The position numbers and the translations under genes were made by a program. From contig JAEUJN010000008.1 in the NCBI GenBank assembly GCA_016794595.1, forward strand, positions 186,001-250,000: 64,000 nucleotides of DNA, written 5' to 3'. The stretch's first letter is position 1. Each line of letters begins with the position of its first letter. Under the pieces are notes generated by a model. That model had not been told where the DNA came from and made no database searches. It saw nothing but the letters and a program-made list of their open reading frames with translations. This document shows, piece by piece, positions 32,648-40,959 of the stretch. The DNA is from Kineosporiaceae bacterium (lineage in GTDB: Bacteria; Actinomycetota; Actinomycetes; Actinomycetales; Kineosporiaceae).

Positions 32648-34021
32648 ATGACGGACCGCCTGCTCGTCATCGGGGCCGACGCCGCCGGGATGTCCGCCGC
32701 CCATCAGGCGCTACGGACGGCTCGCGCGCGCGGACGCGAGCTGCAGGTGGTGGCGGTCGAGACGACCGGCCACACCTCCTACAGCGCGTGCGGGATCCCG
32801 TACTGGATCGCCGGCGACGTCGCCGGCCCTGATCGGCTGGTGGCCCGGACGGCCACCGAGCACCGGGCTGCCGGGATCGAGCTGCGGCTGCACCACGAGG
32901 CGGTCGGCCTCGACCTGGACGGCCGCCGCTGCGAGGTGCGTGACCTGGAATCCGGGACGACCCGGTGGATCGGGTTCGACCAGGTCATGATCGCCACCGG
33001 TGCGGCTCCCGTCGTCCCGGACTGGGCGATCGGGGTCGAGCGCGTGCACCCGGTGAAGACCCTGGACGACGGCGCGACCTGGATCAGGCTGCTCGCCGAG
33101 AATCCTCGCACCGCGCTGGTGGTCGGCGGCGGGTACATCGGCGTGGAGACCGCCGAGGGACTGGCCCGACGGGGGCTGAGCACCACCCTGGTCACCCGTG
33201 GAACCGAGCTGATGTCGAGCACCCTGGAACCGGGGACTGCCTCCGCGGCGCGCCGCGGGCTCGAGCAACTCGGCGTCCGGGTGGTGTGCGGCACCCGGAT
33301 CGACGGGCTGCTCACCGACTCCGGCGCCGGGGTGCGCGCCGTCTGCGTGGACGGCGGGGAGTACCCCGCCGACGTCCTCGCCCTCGGCCTGGGGGTGACC
33401 CCGAGGGTCGACCTGGCCCGGGACGCCGGGCTGCCGCTGGGGGGACCGGCCGTCCGCGGGGCCCTGGTGCCCGATGCCACCCAGCAGATCATCGACGGCG
33501 TGTGGGCAGCCGGGGACTGCACCGCGGTGCACGACCGACTGCTGGGGCAGCCCTGGTTCGTCCCCCTGGGAACTCACGCCGTCAAGTGCGGCCGGGTCGC
33601 CGGCACGAACATCGGCGGCGGCCGGGCGAGCTTCCCCGGGGCGGTGGGCACGGCCATCACGCGCGCCGGCGAGGTGGAGATCGCCCGCACCGGGCTGATG
33701 CCGTCCTGGGCGAGCGAGCAGCTGGGGCTGCGGACCGTGACCACCCGGTTGGAGGCGACCACCACGTCCGGCTACATGCCGCAGGCCGCGCCGATGGCGA
33801 TCTGGGTGATGGCCCAGGCGGACGGCGGACGGCTGCTCGGCGTCCAGCTCAGCGGCGGCCCCGGCGCCGCCAAGCGGATCGACACGGCGGCAACGGCCCT
33901 GACCTGCGGTCTGAGTGTGGAGGAGTTCGCCTACCTCGACCTGGCCTATGCCCCGCCGTTCTCGCCGGCCTGGGACCCGGTCCAGATCGCGTGCCGGGTC
34001 CTGGCCGAACGAGGGCGCTAG
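32648..34021 (+). CDS. CoA-disulfide reductase-like FAD/NAD(P)-dependent oxidoreductase
   Basis: A 457-residue pyridine nucleotide-disulfide oxidoreductase with a single redox cysteine, Cys48 in SYSACGIPYW, at the place used by CoA-disulfide reductases and NADH oxidases. FAD motif VIGADAAGMSAAHQAL at the N-terminus; NAD(P) motif VVGGGYIGVETAEGL (about 159); C-terminal dimerisation domain with GYMPQAAPMAIWVMAQ. The mycothiol or CoA redox state could be the target, but that is inference. Its TAG stop forms part of a -10 hexamer for the following DUF6394 gene. Confidence 0.88.
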   Translation: MTDRLLVIGADAAGMSAAHQALRTARARGRELQVVAVETTGHTSYSACGIPYWIAGDVAGPDRLVARTATEHRAAGIELRLHHEAVGLDLDGRRCEVRDLESGTTRWIGFDQVMIATGAAPVVPDWAIGVERVHPVKTLDDGATWIRLLAENPRTALVVGGGYIGVETAEGLARRGLSTTLVTRGTELMSSTLEPGTASAARRGLEQLGVRVVCGTRIDGLLTDSGAGVRAVCVDGGEYPADVLALGLGVTPRVDLARDAGLPLGGPAVRGALVPDATQQIIDGVWAAGDCTAVHDRLLGQPWFVPLGTHAVKCGRVAGTNIGGGRASFPGAVGTAITRAGEVEIARTGLMPSWASEQLGLRTVTTRLEATTTSGYMPQAAPMAIWVMAQADGGRLLGVQLSGGPGAAKRIDTAATALTCGLSVEEFAYLDLAYAPPFSPAWDPVQIACRVLAERGR

Positions 34022-34024
34022 AGT
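34019..34024 (+). promoter_or_regulatory. -10 hexamer TAGAGT overlapping a stop codon, before DUF6394
   Basis: TAGAGT starts with the TAG stop of the flavoprotein gene and is 8 bases before the ATG at 34033, suggesting an internal leaderless promoter. Confidence 0.45.
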
Positions 34025-34032
34025 CGCCAACC

Positions 34033-34416
34033 ATGAACCTGGAGAAGGTTGTCTTCGGCTTCTTCATCGTCCTGGCCGCCACCCTCAACTTCGGTTTCTT
34101 CATCGGTGACATCTCACGGCCCGAACTGCACAACACCTACGAGTTGCTGGCTGCCCTGGTGGTGAGCCTGATCGCCACGGTGATCAAGTTCGGGGACCGC
34201 ACCCAGATCGGCGCCGTCCACCTGGCCACCAGTCTGGTGGCCGACCTCCAGCTGGTCGCCGCGGTGATCACCTGGGTGATAGCGGTGAATGTCACCGGCA
34301 CCGGGATGACCCCGCACATCACCTCCAGCGTGGTGTCCCTGTCCGGCGGGGCGCTGCTGGCGAACATCGTCTCGCTGGTGCTCCTGATCGCCGAGACAGT
34401 CATGATGCGCCGCTGA
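34033..34416 (+). CDS. DUF6394 family membrane protein
   Basis: A 127-residue protein with four membrane helices (about 5-25, 37-57, 66-90, 100-125). The sequence MNLEKVVFGFFIVLAATLNF with IKFGDRTQIGAVHLATSLVADLQL is the DUF6394 type. The gene ends two bases before the RCK channel, so the pair is probably co-translated; DUF6394 next to a potassium channel suggests an accessory channel subunit, but this is inferred from position only. It has its own TAGAGT hexamer. Confidence 0.8.
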   Translation: MNLEKVVFGFFIVLAATLNFGFFIGDISRPELHNTYELLAALVVSLIATVIKFGDRTQIGAVHLATSLVADLQLVAAVITWVIAVNVTGTGMTPHITSSVVSLSGGALLANIVSLVLLIAETVMMRR

Positions 34417-34418
34417 CC

Positions 34419-36221
34419 ATGACCGACACGCCCCCCGGGGTGGGTCCGATCGACACCTCGCTGGTCGTGGTGGACACCCCCAACGTCGTCAGCAGCACGG
34501 TCTTCCTGGCCCTGCGCCGGCTGAGGACGCCGCTGATCGTCCTGATCCTGATGTACAGCACGGCGACGCTGGGGTTGATGGTGGTCCCCGGCGTCGATGC
34601 CGAGGGCAACCGCACCGAGCCGCTCAGCTTCTTCCACGCCTTCTACTTCGTCAGCTACACCGCCACCACGATCGGCTTCGGGGAGCTGCCGGTCCCGTTC
34701 TCCGACGCTCAGCGTGCCTGGGCGACCGTGAGCATCTACCTGCTGGTGATCGGCTGGTCCTACGCCATCCTGGTCATCCTGGGACTGGTCCAGGACAAGG
34801 CATTCCAGGGCGCGGTGTCCGTGAACCGCTTCCAGCGCCGGGTGCGCCGGATCACCGAGCCCTTCTACCTGATCTGCGGTGCCGGGGCGACCGGCGCCCT
34901 GGTGACCCGCAACCTCACGCGCCAGAATCGCCAGTGCGTGGTGATCGACCTGGACGATCAGCGGATCCAGGATCTCGACCTCGAGGATCTGCCGACCGAT
35001 CCGCCGGTCCTGGCCGCGGATGCCCGGGTCACCCAGAACCTGCTCATGGCCGGCCTGCTGCACCCGCTGTGCCACGGGGTGATGGCGCTGACGGACGACG
35101 ACGAGGCCAACCTGCTGATCGCGATCGCCGCCCGGCTGCTCAACGCCGAGTACCCGATCCTGGCCCGCGCCACCGACCCGGACATCGCCCAGCGGCTGGC
35201 GTCGTTCGGCACCGACCACATCCTGAACCCGTTCGACCAGTTCGCCGGCGAACTGGCCCGCTCGATCGCCGCCCCGGCGAGCTACCGCCTGGGGGAGCTG
35301 GCCACGGCGATTCCCGGCGCGGAACTGCCGGAGAGCTACCGCCCGCCCCGCGGCGCCTGGATCGTGTGTGGCTTCGGCCGGTTCGGGCGCGTGGTGACCC
35401 GCGAACTGTCGCTGCTGGGACAGCCGGTGACCGTGCTCGACGCGCGTGCGCACGATCTGCCGGGTGTCCGCACGATCCGGGCCAAGACCATCCGCAAGCC
35501 CGACCTGGTGGCCGCCGGGATCGAGCAGGCCGCCGGAATCGTCGCGGCGACCGACAGTGACGCCGAGAACCTCTCGATCGCCCTGGCCGCCACCCGGCTC
35601 CAACCGAGGATCTTCGTCGTCACCCGTCAGAACCGCGCCATGGACACCCCCCTGTTCCAGGCCTTCCACTCCGACTTCTCCATGGTGCCGACCAGGATGG
35701 TGGCCGAGGAGGCGTTGGCGATCGTGACCACCCCGCTGCTCACCCGCTTCGTCCGGGACGTCCGGCAGCGCGAGGAGCCGTGGTGCGAGGAGGTGATCCA
35801 GCGCCTGGTCGAGGTGGGCCATCAGCGCATCCCGCTGTTCTGGGGGGTGACCCTGACCCCCGAGCTCGCCCCGGCCGTCGCCCATGAACTGGCAGCGGGC
35901 CGCCCGATGGCGCTGTCCGATCTGCTGCGCGACCCCACCGACCGGGACGAGACCCTCGAGGTGGTTCCCCTCCTGCTGGTCCGTGACGAGCAGGACGAGC
36001 TGATGCCCTCGCTGGAGGCCGAACTGCAGCCCGGTGATCGCATGCTGTTCGCGGGGAACGCGCTGTGCAAGCGCCGGATGATGCTCACCGTGAGCAATGC
36101 GAACGTGCTGCGGTACGTCCTGACCGGTCGGGAACACCCCGGCGGGTGGCTGTGGCAGAAGCTGAACGAGCCACCGAAGGCCAGCCCCGACGACACCGGG
36201 GTGTGGCGACTGCTCGACTGA
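34419..36221 (+). CDS. two-helix potassium channel with tandem RCK (TrkA-N) domains
   Basis: A 600-residue protein. Membrane part: helix 1 at about 38-58, pore loop with selectivity filter TTIGFGE (Ile85-Glu89), helix 2 at about 105-126. Then RCK domain 1 (about 147-, FYLICGAGATGALVTRNL), TrkA-C-like region, and RCK domain 2 (about 310-, AWIVCGFGRFGRVVTREL), followed by a regulatory C-terminus. The layout is that of KTN/RCK-gated channels, which respond to NAD(H), Ca2+ or nucleotides. The filter ends in Glu, not the more frequent Asp. Confidence 0.92.
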   Translation: MTDTPPGVGPIDTSLVVVDTPNVVSSTVFLALRRLRTPLIVLILMYSTATLGLMVVPGVDAEGNRTEPLSFFHAFYFVSYTATTIGFGELPVPFSDAQRAWATVSIYLLVIGWSYAILVILGLVQDKAFQGAVSVNRFQRRVRRITEPFYLICGAGATGALVTRNLTRQNRQCVVIDLDDQRIQDLDLEDLPTDPPVLAADARVTQNLLMAGLLHPLCHGVMALTDDDEANLLIAIAARLLNAEYPILARATDPDIAQRLASFGTDHILNPFDQFAGELARSIAAPASYRLGELATAIPGAELPESYRPPRGAWIVCGFGRFGRVVTRELSLLGQPVTVLDARAHDLPGVRTIRAKTIRKPDLVAAGIEQAAGIVAATDSDAENLSIALAATRLQPRIFVVTRQNRAMDTPLFQAFHSDFSMVPTRMVAEEALAIVTTPLLTRFVRDVRQREEPWCEEVIQRLVEVGHQRIPLFWGVTLTPELAPAVAHELAAGRPMALSDLLRDPTDRDETLEVVPLLLVRDEQDELMPSLEAELQPGDRMLFAGNALCKRRMMLTVSNANVLRYVLTGREHPGGWLWQKLNEPPKASPDDTGVWRLLD

Positions 36222-36227
36222 GCTGGG

Positions 36228-36248
36228 GGACTGCGCAGCGCGCAGTCC
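36228..36248. terminator. perfect 9-bp hairpin between convergent channel and 129-residue protein
   Basis: GGACTGCGC (36228-36236) and GCGCAGTCC (36240-36248) with a 3-base loop, just after the channel stop. It can terminate both strands. Confidence 0.6.
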
Positions 36249-36268
36249 GGCAGGCACCCGTCGTGCTG

Positions 36269-36658
36269 TCAGCCCACCAACTCGGCCACGCTCACCCGGA
36301 AGTGGAACATCCGCGTGGCGCCCTCGACCAGTACCAGGTAGCTGCCGGGCGCGAGCCTGAAGATGCTGCGCTCGCCCTTGCTCCAGGGGTGGTGCGGCTC
36401 GAACGTGTGAGCCAGGTCCAGGGCCGCCTGGTCGGCCTGGTCAGGGGTGCTGCCCGCCGGGAGCAGCATCGGCTCGGGGTCCACCCGCCAGACCATGCTC
36501 TCGCCCGAGCCGGTCTGCTGTTCGACGACCAGCGCGAGGACGCCACCGGCCGCCCGCTCTCCCCGGCGGCCCGACCGGGTGGCGAGGTACCCGGTGGAGG
36601 TCGGCGTGGGCGATGCCGGGGACGGCGGCGGGGTGCCCCAGGGTGGTTGCGTGGTCAT
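36269..36658 (-). CDS. uncharacterised 129-residue protein coupled to histidine kinase
   Basis: No family recognised. The first 20 residues are Pro/Thr/Ser-rich, the rest has a compact alpha/beta look (VLALVVEQQTGSGESMVWRVDPEPMLLPAG, SIFRLAPGSYLVLVEGATRMFHFRVSVAELVG). No signal peptide or membrane segment. Its ATG overlaps the histidine kinase stop as ATGA, so it is translated with the two-component system and may be part of it. Confidence 0.7.
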   Translation of the reverse strand: MTTQPPWGTPPPSPASPTPTSTGYLATRSGRRGERAAGGVLALVVEQQTGSGESMVWRVDPEPMLLPAGSTPDQADQAALDLAHTFEPHHPWSKGERSIFRLAPGSYLVLVEGATRMFHFRVSVAELVG

Positions 36659-38037
36659 GCCCCGGAGTCTGGCAGAGCAGCCGATCGCGGGAGGTGGACC
36701 ACCACGCGCAGCCCGGGGTCGGCGTCCTGCATCGCGATCTGGCCCCCACCCCGGTGCACCAGGGCACGGGCGATCGACAGCCCCAGCCCGGTGCCTCCGC
36801 TGTCCCGGGCGCGCGCCTCGTCCAGGCGGGCGAAGCGGTCGAAGACGCGTTCACGCTGATCCGGCGGGATGCCCGCCCCGTCGTCGGTGACCGTGATCCG
36901 AACCCGCTCGTCCCCGGGTCCGTCCTCGGCGACCCCGGCGAGCACCACCTCGGTCCGCGCGTGCCGGACGCCGTTGTCCACCAGGTTGGTCAGCACCCGT
37001 TCCAGGTCGTCCGGCGAGGCCAGAGCAGTGAGGTCGTGGTCGACGTCAGCAACCCTGACCGGCACCCGAGCCGATCCGACGCGGGCGGCGGCCTCCCGGA
37101 GCACCTCGCCGACCCGGACGGGCTGCCGTCGGGGGGCGGCCCCCTCCCCGGCCCGGGCCAGGGTGAGCAGGTCCTCCACCAGGCGGGCGAGCCGTTCCAC
37201 CTCGGGCAACAGCTCGGACGGCGCGACGCCGTCCTCACCGAGCCGGGCCGCGACCTCGAGTTGGGTGCGCAGACTGGCCAGGGGGCTGCGCAACTCATGG
37301 GCGGAGTCCGCGACGAAGGCCCGCTGCCGGGCCCCCGATTCGGCCAGCCGATCGAGCATGCCGTTCAGGGTGGTGGCCAGGGCGGCGATCTCGTCCCGGG
37401 TGGGCGGGACGGCCAGTCGCGACCGGCCGGCCTCGCGTCCGGTGTCGGCGTCGGCGCCGATCCGCTCGGCGCCGGCCCGCAGGTCCTCCACCGGGCGCAG
37501 CACGGCGCCGATGATCCGCCAGGCCACCACGGCCATCACGACCAGTGCGAGGGGCAGCAGCACCACCAGCAGGATCCGCACGACCGAGCGGCTGACGTCG
37601 ATGTCGTCGGTGGGCCGGCCGGCGATCACGAGCACCTCACCCCCCTCGGCACTGCGGGCCCGGACGCCGACCACCCGTAGCGAGCCACCCAGGGCAGCCC
37701 GGGTGCCGGGAACGGTCACCGCCTGCCCGGCGACCAGGCGCCCACGTTCCTCGGGGGTGACCAGCGGCGTCAGGCGGTCACCGCCCACGGATGCCGCCAG
37801 CACCCCGCCCGTCCCGTCGAGGACCTGGACCACCTGGGCTCCGGTCGCCGGCAGCGGCTCGGGCAGGCGTCCCTGAGTGGTCAGCGCGGCCACCTCGACC
37901 GCCGCCGCCCGCGCCGCACCCTCGACCGATCGGTCCAGGGCCCGGGTCAGGACCAGGTCCATGATCAGTCCACCGGCGGCCAGAGCCGAGGCCACGCCGA
38001 TCAGCCCGACGGCCATCAGTCGTGACCGCAGGCTCAC
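36655..38037 (-). CDS. membrane sensor histidine kinase
   Basis: A 460-residue sensor kinase: helix 1 (about 7-30), extracytoplasmic domain (about 30-150), helix 2 (about 153-175), HAMP linker, dimerisation domain with phospho-acceptor His about 247 (FVADSAHELRSPLASLR), and a HATPase domain with NLVDNGVRHA, DDGAGIP and GGTGLGLSIA. It autophosphorylates and passes phosphate to the response regulator at 38034-38693, with which its GTG start overlaps by four bases (GTGA). The ligand is unknown. Confidence 0.92.
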   Translation of the reverse strand: MSLRSRLMAVGLIGVASALAAGGLIMDLVLTRALDRSVEGAARAAAVEVAALTTQGRLPEPLPATGAQVVQVLDGTGGVLAASVGGDRLTPLVTPEERGRLVAGQAVTVPGTRAALGGSLRVVGVRARSAEGGEVLVIAGRPTDDIDVSRSVVRILLVVLLPLALVVMAVVAWRIIGAVLRPVEDLRAGAERIGADADTGREAGRSRLAVPPTRDEIAALATTLNGMLDRLAESGARQRAFVADSAHELRSPLASLRTQLEVAARLGEDGVAPSELLPEVERLARLVEDLLTLARAGEGAAPRRQPVRVGEVLREAAARVGSARVPVRVADVDHDLTALASPDDLERVLTNLVDNGVRHARTEVVLAGVAEDGPGDERVRITVTDDGAGIPPDQRERVFDRFARLDEARARDSGGTGLGLSIARALVHRGGGQIAMQDADPGLRVVVHLPRSAALPDSGA

Positions 38038-38693
38038 GGCTGCACCACGCGGTAGCCCGCGCCCCGCACGGTCTCGATCCACTGCCGACCGAGCTTTCGG
38101 CGCAAGTGGCCCACGTAGACCTCGACGATGTTGGGTTCGGCGGCCCCGGCGTCCCCCCAGACGGCGTCCACCAGCCTCTCCTTGGAGACCACGGCCGGGT
38201 GGGCGCGCAGCAGCTCGTGCAGGACCGCGAACTCGCGCGGGGCCAGGGCCAGGGGGACGTCGTCCAGCCTGACCTCATGGGTCGACGGGTCGAGCGCGAG
38301 GGCGCCGACCCGCACCGTCGGTGGGCGGGGGGTCGGCTCACGCCGTACCAGGGCCCGCAACCTGGCCAGCAGGACGACGAACGAGAACGGCTTGGTCAGG
38401 TAGTCGTCGGCGCCGTAGTCCAGGCCGTCCGCCTGGTCGTACTCACCGTCCTTGGCCGAGAGCATGAGCACGGGCACCCAGTTGCCCTCCTCGCGCAGGG
38501 TACGGACCACCGTGTACCCGGACATCCCCGGCAGCATCACGTCCAGCACGACGACGTCGTAGGCACCGAACCGTGCCGCCTCGAGCCCGCTCGGGCCGTC
38601 CCTGGCCACGTCGACCACGAAGCCCTCGGCGGCCAGCCCGCGTCGCAGGGCATCGGCCATCGCCCGCTCGTCCTCGACGATCAGAAGTCGCAC
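38034..38693 (-). CDS. OmpR/PhoB-family response regulator
   Basis: A 219-residue regulator with a receiver domain (phospho-acceptor Asp at about 51 in VVVLDVMLPGMSG; Lys in LTKPFSFVVLLARLRAL) and a winged-helix DNA-binding domain (HEVRLDDVPLALAPREFAVLHELL to HLRRKLGRQWIETVRGAGYRVVQP). The GTG at 38693 gives the normal N-terminus VRLLIVEDER. First gene of the regulator-kinase-129-residue protein operon. The exported LolA-like protein on the opposite strand is a plausible target because the 82-base gap is shared. Confidence 0.93.
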   Translation of the reverse strand: MRLLIVEDERAMADALRRGLAAEGFVVDVARDGPSGLEAARFGAYDVVVLDVMLPGMSGYTVVRTLREEGNWVPVLMLSAKDGEYDQADGLDYGADDYLTKPFSFVVLLARLRALVRREPTPRPPTVRVGALALDPSTHEVRLDDVPLALAPREFAVLHELLRAHPAVVSKERLVDAVWGDAGAAEPNIVEVYVGHLRRKLGRQWIETVRGAGYRVVQP

Positions 38694-38775
38694 CCGCTCA
38701 CTGTTGCACCCGGACGAGGACCCCGCGGGGAGGGCATTCAGCGGGCCTTCAGGTCCGCCGGGGCAGGATGGATCC

Positions 38776-39951
38776 ATGGAGTCGCCGTTTCGCACGCATC
38801 CCCGTCTTCGCTGGGCCGTCCCGGTGCTCGCCGTCGTCGTTGTCGCCGGGGGGATCTCACTGGGCACCGTCGGCGCCAGTGCCGACAACACCCTCGGTCC
38901 GCGCACCCCGCAGCAGTTGCTGGTCGACGTGCAGCAGGCACGGCTGACGGGCCTGTCCGGCACGGTCGTGCAGACCTCGGATCTCGGACTACCGGACCTG
39001 CCCGGACTGGGCGAGCGATCGAGCGATCTCATGTCGCCACTGACCGGATCGCACACCTGGCGGGTCTGGTACGCCGGCCCGGACAAGGCCCGGCTGGCCT
39101 TGGTCGGCACCCTCGGCGAGTCGGACGTCATCCGCAACGGCCGGGATGTGTGGGTGTGGTCCAGCGACTCCAAGTCCGCCACCCACTACACACTGCCCGC
39201 TGACCGGTCCGGACCGGCTTCGGGCAGCACGCCGACCCCCGCCCCCTCCGGTGGGGTGCCGGCCACCCCGCAGCAGGCGGCCGAGGCCGCGCTCGCGGCG
39301 CTCGATCCCACGACCGAGGTCACCTCGCCGGGCACCACGACCGTGGCCGGGCGAGCTGCCCACGAGCTCGTGCTCCGGCCCCGTCAGGGCGGATCCCTGG
39401 TCCAGCAGGTGAGGATCGCCGTCGACGGGTCCCAGCACGTGCCGTTGCGCGTGCAGGTCTTCTCGACCCGGCGAGCCGAGCCGGCCTTCGAGGTCGGGTT
39501 CACCAGCGTCGACTTCGCGGTCCCCGAGGACCGCCAGTTCACCTTCACCCCGCCCCCGGGAACCACCGTGACCGACAAGGGCTCGATCTCGTCGGCCGAC
39601 AAGGCCGCGCCGGGCGGTACCGCGCCACCGAAGGCCTCCGGCCCGGGCGGCGCGGCCGGCGCCGACGCCGAACGGCCCCGGGTGATCGGCACCGGCTGGG
39701 CCAGCGTGATCGTGGCCGACACGGGTCAGGCGCTGGAGGCGTCCAGCTCCGGATCGGCCGGCGGCTCGGCTCCCGGCGACCTCGACCAGCTTCGCGGGGT
39801 GCTCAGTGGGCTGCCGAAGGTCTCGGGCAGCTGGGGCAGCGGGCGCCTGTTCACCGGGACGCTGTTCTCGGCCGTGCTCACCGACGACGGCCGGCTGGCC
39901 GTGGGGGCCGTCGAGCCGCAGCGGCTGTACGACGCCCTGTCCTCGCGGTGA
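38776..39951 (+). CDS. exported LolA-like / sigma-E regulator-like protein
   Basis: A 391-residue protein with an N-terminal signal or anchor (RWAVPVLAVVVVAGGISLG, about 12-30). The remaining sequence resembles the LolA/LolB-like domain of actinobacterial outer-surface proteins of the DUF2092/RseB kind: QQLLVDVQQARLTGLSGTVVQTSDLGLPDL, HTWRVWYAGPDKARLALVG, DVWVWSSDSKSATHYTLP, and VFSTRRAEPAFEVGFTSVDFAVPEDRQFTF. A glycine/alanine-rich linker precedes a C-terminal module (about 305-390). Such proteins bind lipids or monitor the envelope; the function here is not established. Upstream of an ABC-2 transporter, 48 bases away. Confidence 0.8.
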   Translation: MESPFRTHPRLRWAVPVLAVVVVAGGISLGTVGASADNTLGPRTPQQLLVDVQQARLTGLSGTVVQTSDLGLPDLPGLGERSSDLMSPLTGSHTWRVWYAGPDKARLALVGTLGESDVIRNGRDVWVWSSDSKSATHYTLPADRSGPASGSTPTPAPSGGVPATPQQAAEAALAALDPTTEVTSPGTTTVAGRAAHELVLRPRQGGSLVQQVRIAVDGSQHVPLRVQVFSTRRAEPAFEVGFTSVDFAVPEDRQFTFTPPPGTTVTDKGSISSADKAAPGGTAPPKASGPGGAAGADAERPRVIGTGWASVIVADTGQALEASSSGSAGGSAPGDLDQLRGVLSGLPKVSGSWGSGRLFTGTLFSAVLTDDGRLAVGAVEPQRLYDALSSR

Positions 39952-39999
39952 TGCCGGGGCAGGTGCCGGCCGGGCACTCGACCAGCAGGGCCCGGTTCG

Positions 40000-40959
40000 A
40001 TGAGTGAGGGCTGGGCGGTCGAGACCCGGTCCCTGACCAAGCGCTTCGGGCGGCAGGTGGCGGTCGACGCGATCGACGTCCAGGTGCCGTTCGGGGCCGT
40101 GTACGGCTTCCTCGGCCCCAACGGGTCGGGCAAGACGACCACGATCCGGATGCTGCTGGGCCTGGTGGAACCCAGCGCCGGCGACCGGCGGTTGTTCGGG
40201 CTGGACATCCCCTCCCGGTCGTCGCAGGCACTTCCACGGGTGGGGGCCCTGGTCGAGGGACCCGCCTTTCACCCGTACCTGTCGGGACGGGGCAACCTCG
40301 CCCGGCTGGACGCCGCAGATGCCTCGGCCGACCGGCGGACGGCGTCCCACCGGATCGATGCGGCACTGGACCGGGTGGGACTGCTGGCCGCGGCCACCAA
40401 GAAGTACCGCGCCTACTCGCTCGGCATGCGCCAGCGGCTGGCGATCGCCGCGGCACTGCTGGCTCCACGGGACCTGCTGGTGCTCGACGAGCCGACCAAC
40501 GGGCTGGACCCCCAGGGAACCCGGGAGGTCCGCACGCTGATCGGTGCGCTGGCCGCCGAGGGTGCCACGGTCCTGGTGTCCAGCCACCTGCTCTCGGAGG
40601 TCGAACAGATCTGTACTCATCTCGGGGTGATGCGCACCGGCCGGCTCGTGGCGCAGGGCAGTGTCGCCGAGATCCGAGGCGAGGACGCCGGCCTCTGCCG
40701 CGTTCAGACCTCCGAACCCTCTGCGGCCGCACGCGTCCTGACCGAGCTCGGGGCGAGCCAGGTGAGCGTGCAGCATGCAGATCGGGCGGCTGCAGGGGGC
40801 GCCGTGGTGCACGGGCGGGCCCAGGGGCTGGAGCCGGACAAGATCGTGGCGTCCCTGGTCCATGCCGGGGTACCGGTGCGGGGCTTCGCCACCGACACCC
40901 GCAGCCTGGAGGACGTCTTCGTGGCGCTGACCGGGGAGGGCTTCGATGTCAGCGGGTGA
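40000..40959 (+). CDS. ABC-2 type transporter ATP-binding protein
   Basis: A 319-residue ATPase of the DrrA/CcmA-type: Walker A GPNGSGKTTT (about 44-53), signature in YSLGMRQRLAIAAALL (about 143), Walker B LLVLDEPTNGLDPQG (about 164), H-loop SSHLLSEVE. The C-terminal tail (about 230-319) is a regulatory region ending FDVSG. The permease gene starts inside the last codons (40946), giving a 14-base overlap and coupled translation. Confidence 0.9.
   Translation: MSEGWAVETRSLTKRFGRQVAVDAIDVQVPFGAVYGFLGPNGSGKTTTIRMLLGLVEPSAGDRRLFGLDIPSRSSQALPRVGALVEGPAFHPYLSGRGNLARLDAADASADRRTASHRIDAALDRVGLLAAATKKYRAYSLGMRQRLAIAAALLAPRDLLVLDEPTNGLDPQGTREVRTLIGALAAEGATVLVSSHLLSEVEQICTHLGVMRTGRLVAQGSVAEIRGEDAGLCRVQTSEPSAAARVLTELGASQVSVQHADRAAAGGAVVHGRAQGLEPDKIVASLVHAGVPVRGFATDTRSLEDVFVALTGEGFDVSG

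Noticed and set aside
39952-39999. GTGCC/GGCAC hairpin after the LolA-like gene as a terminator
   Set aside because: Only 5 pairs, no T-run, and the next gene on the same strand starts within 20 bases, so it is not a convincing terminator.
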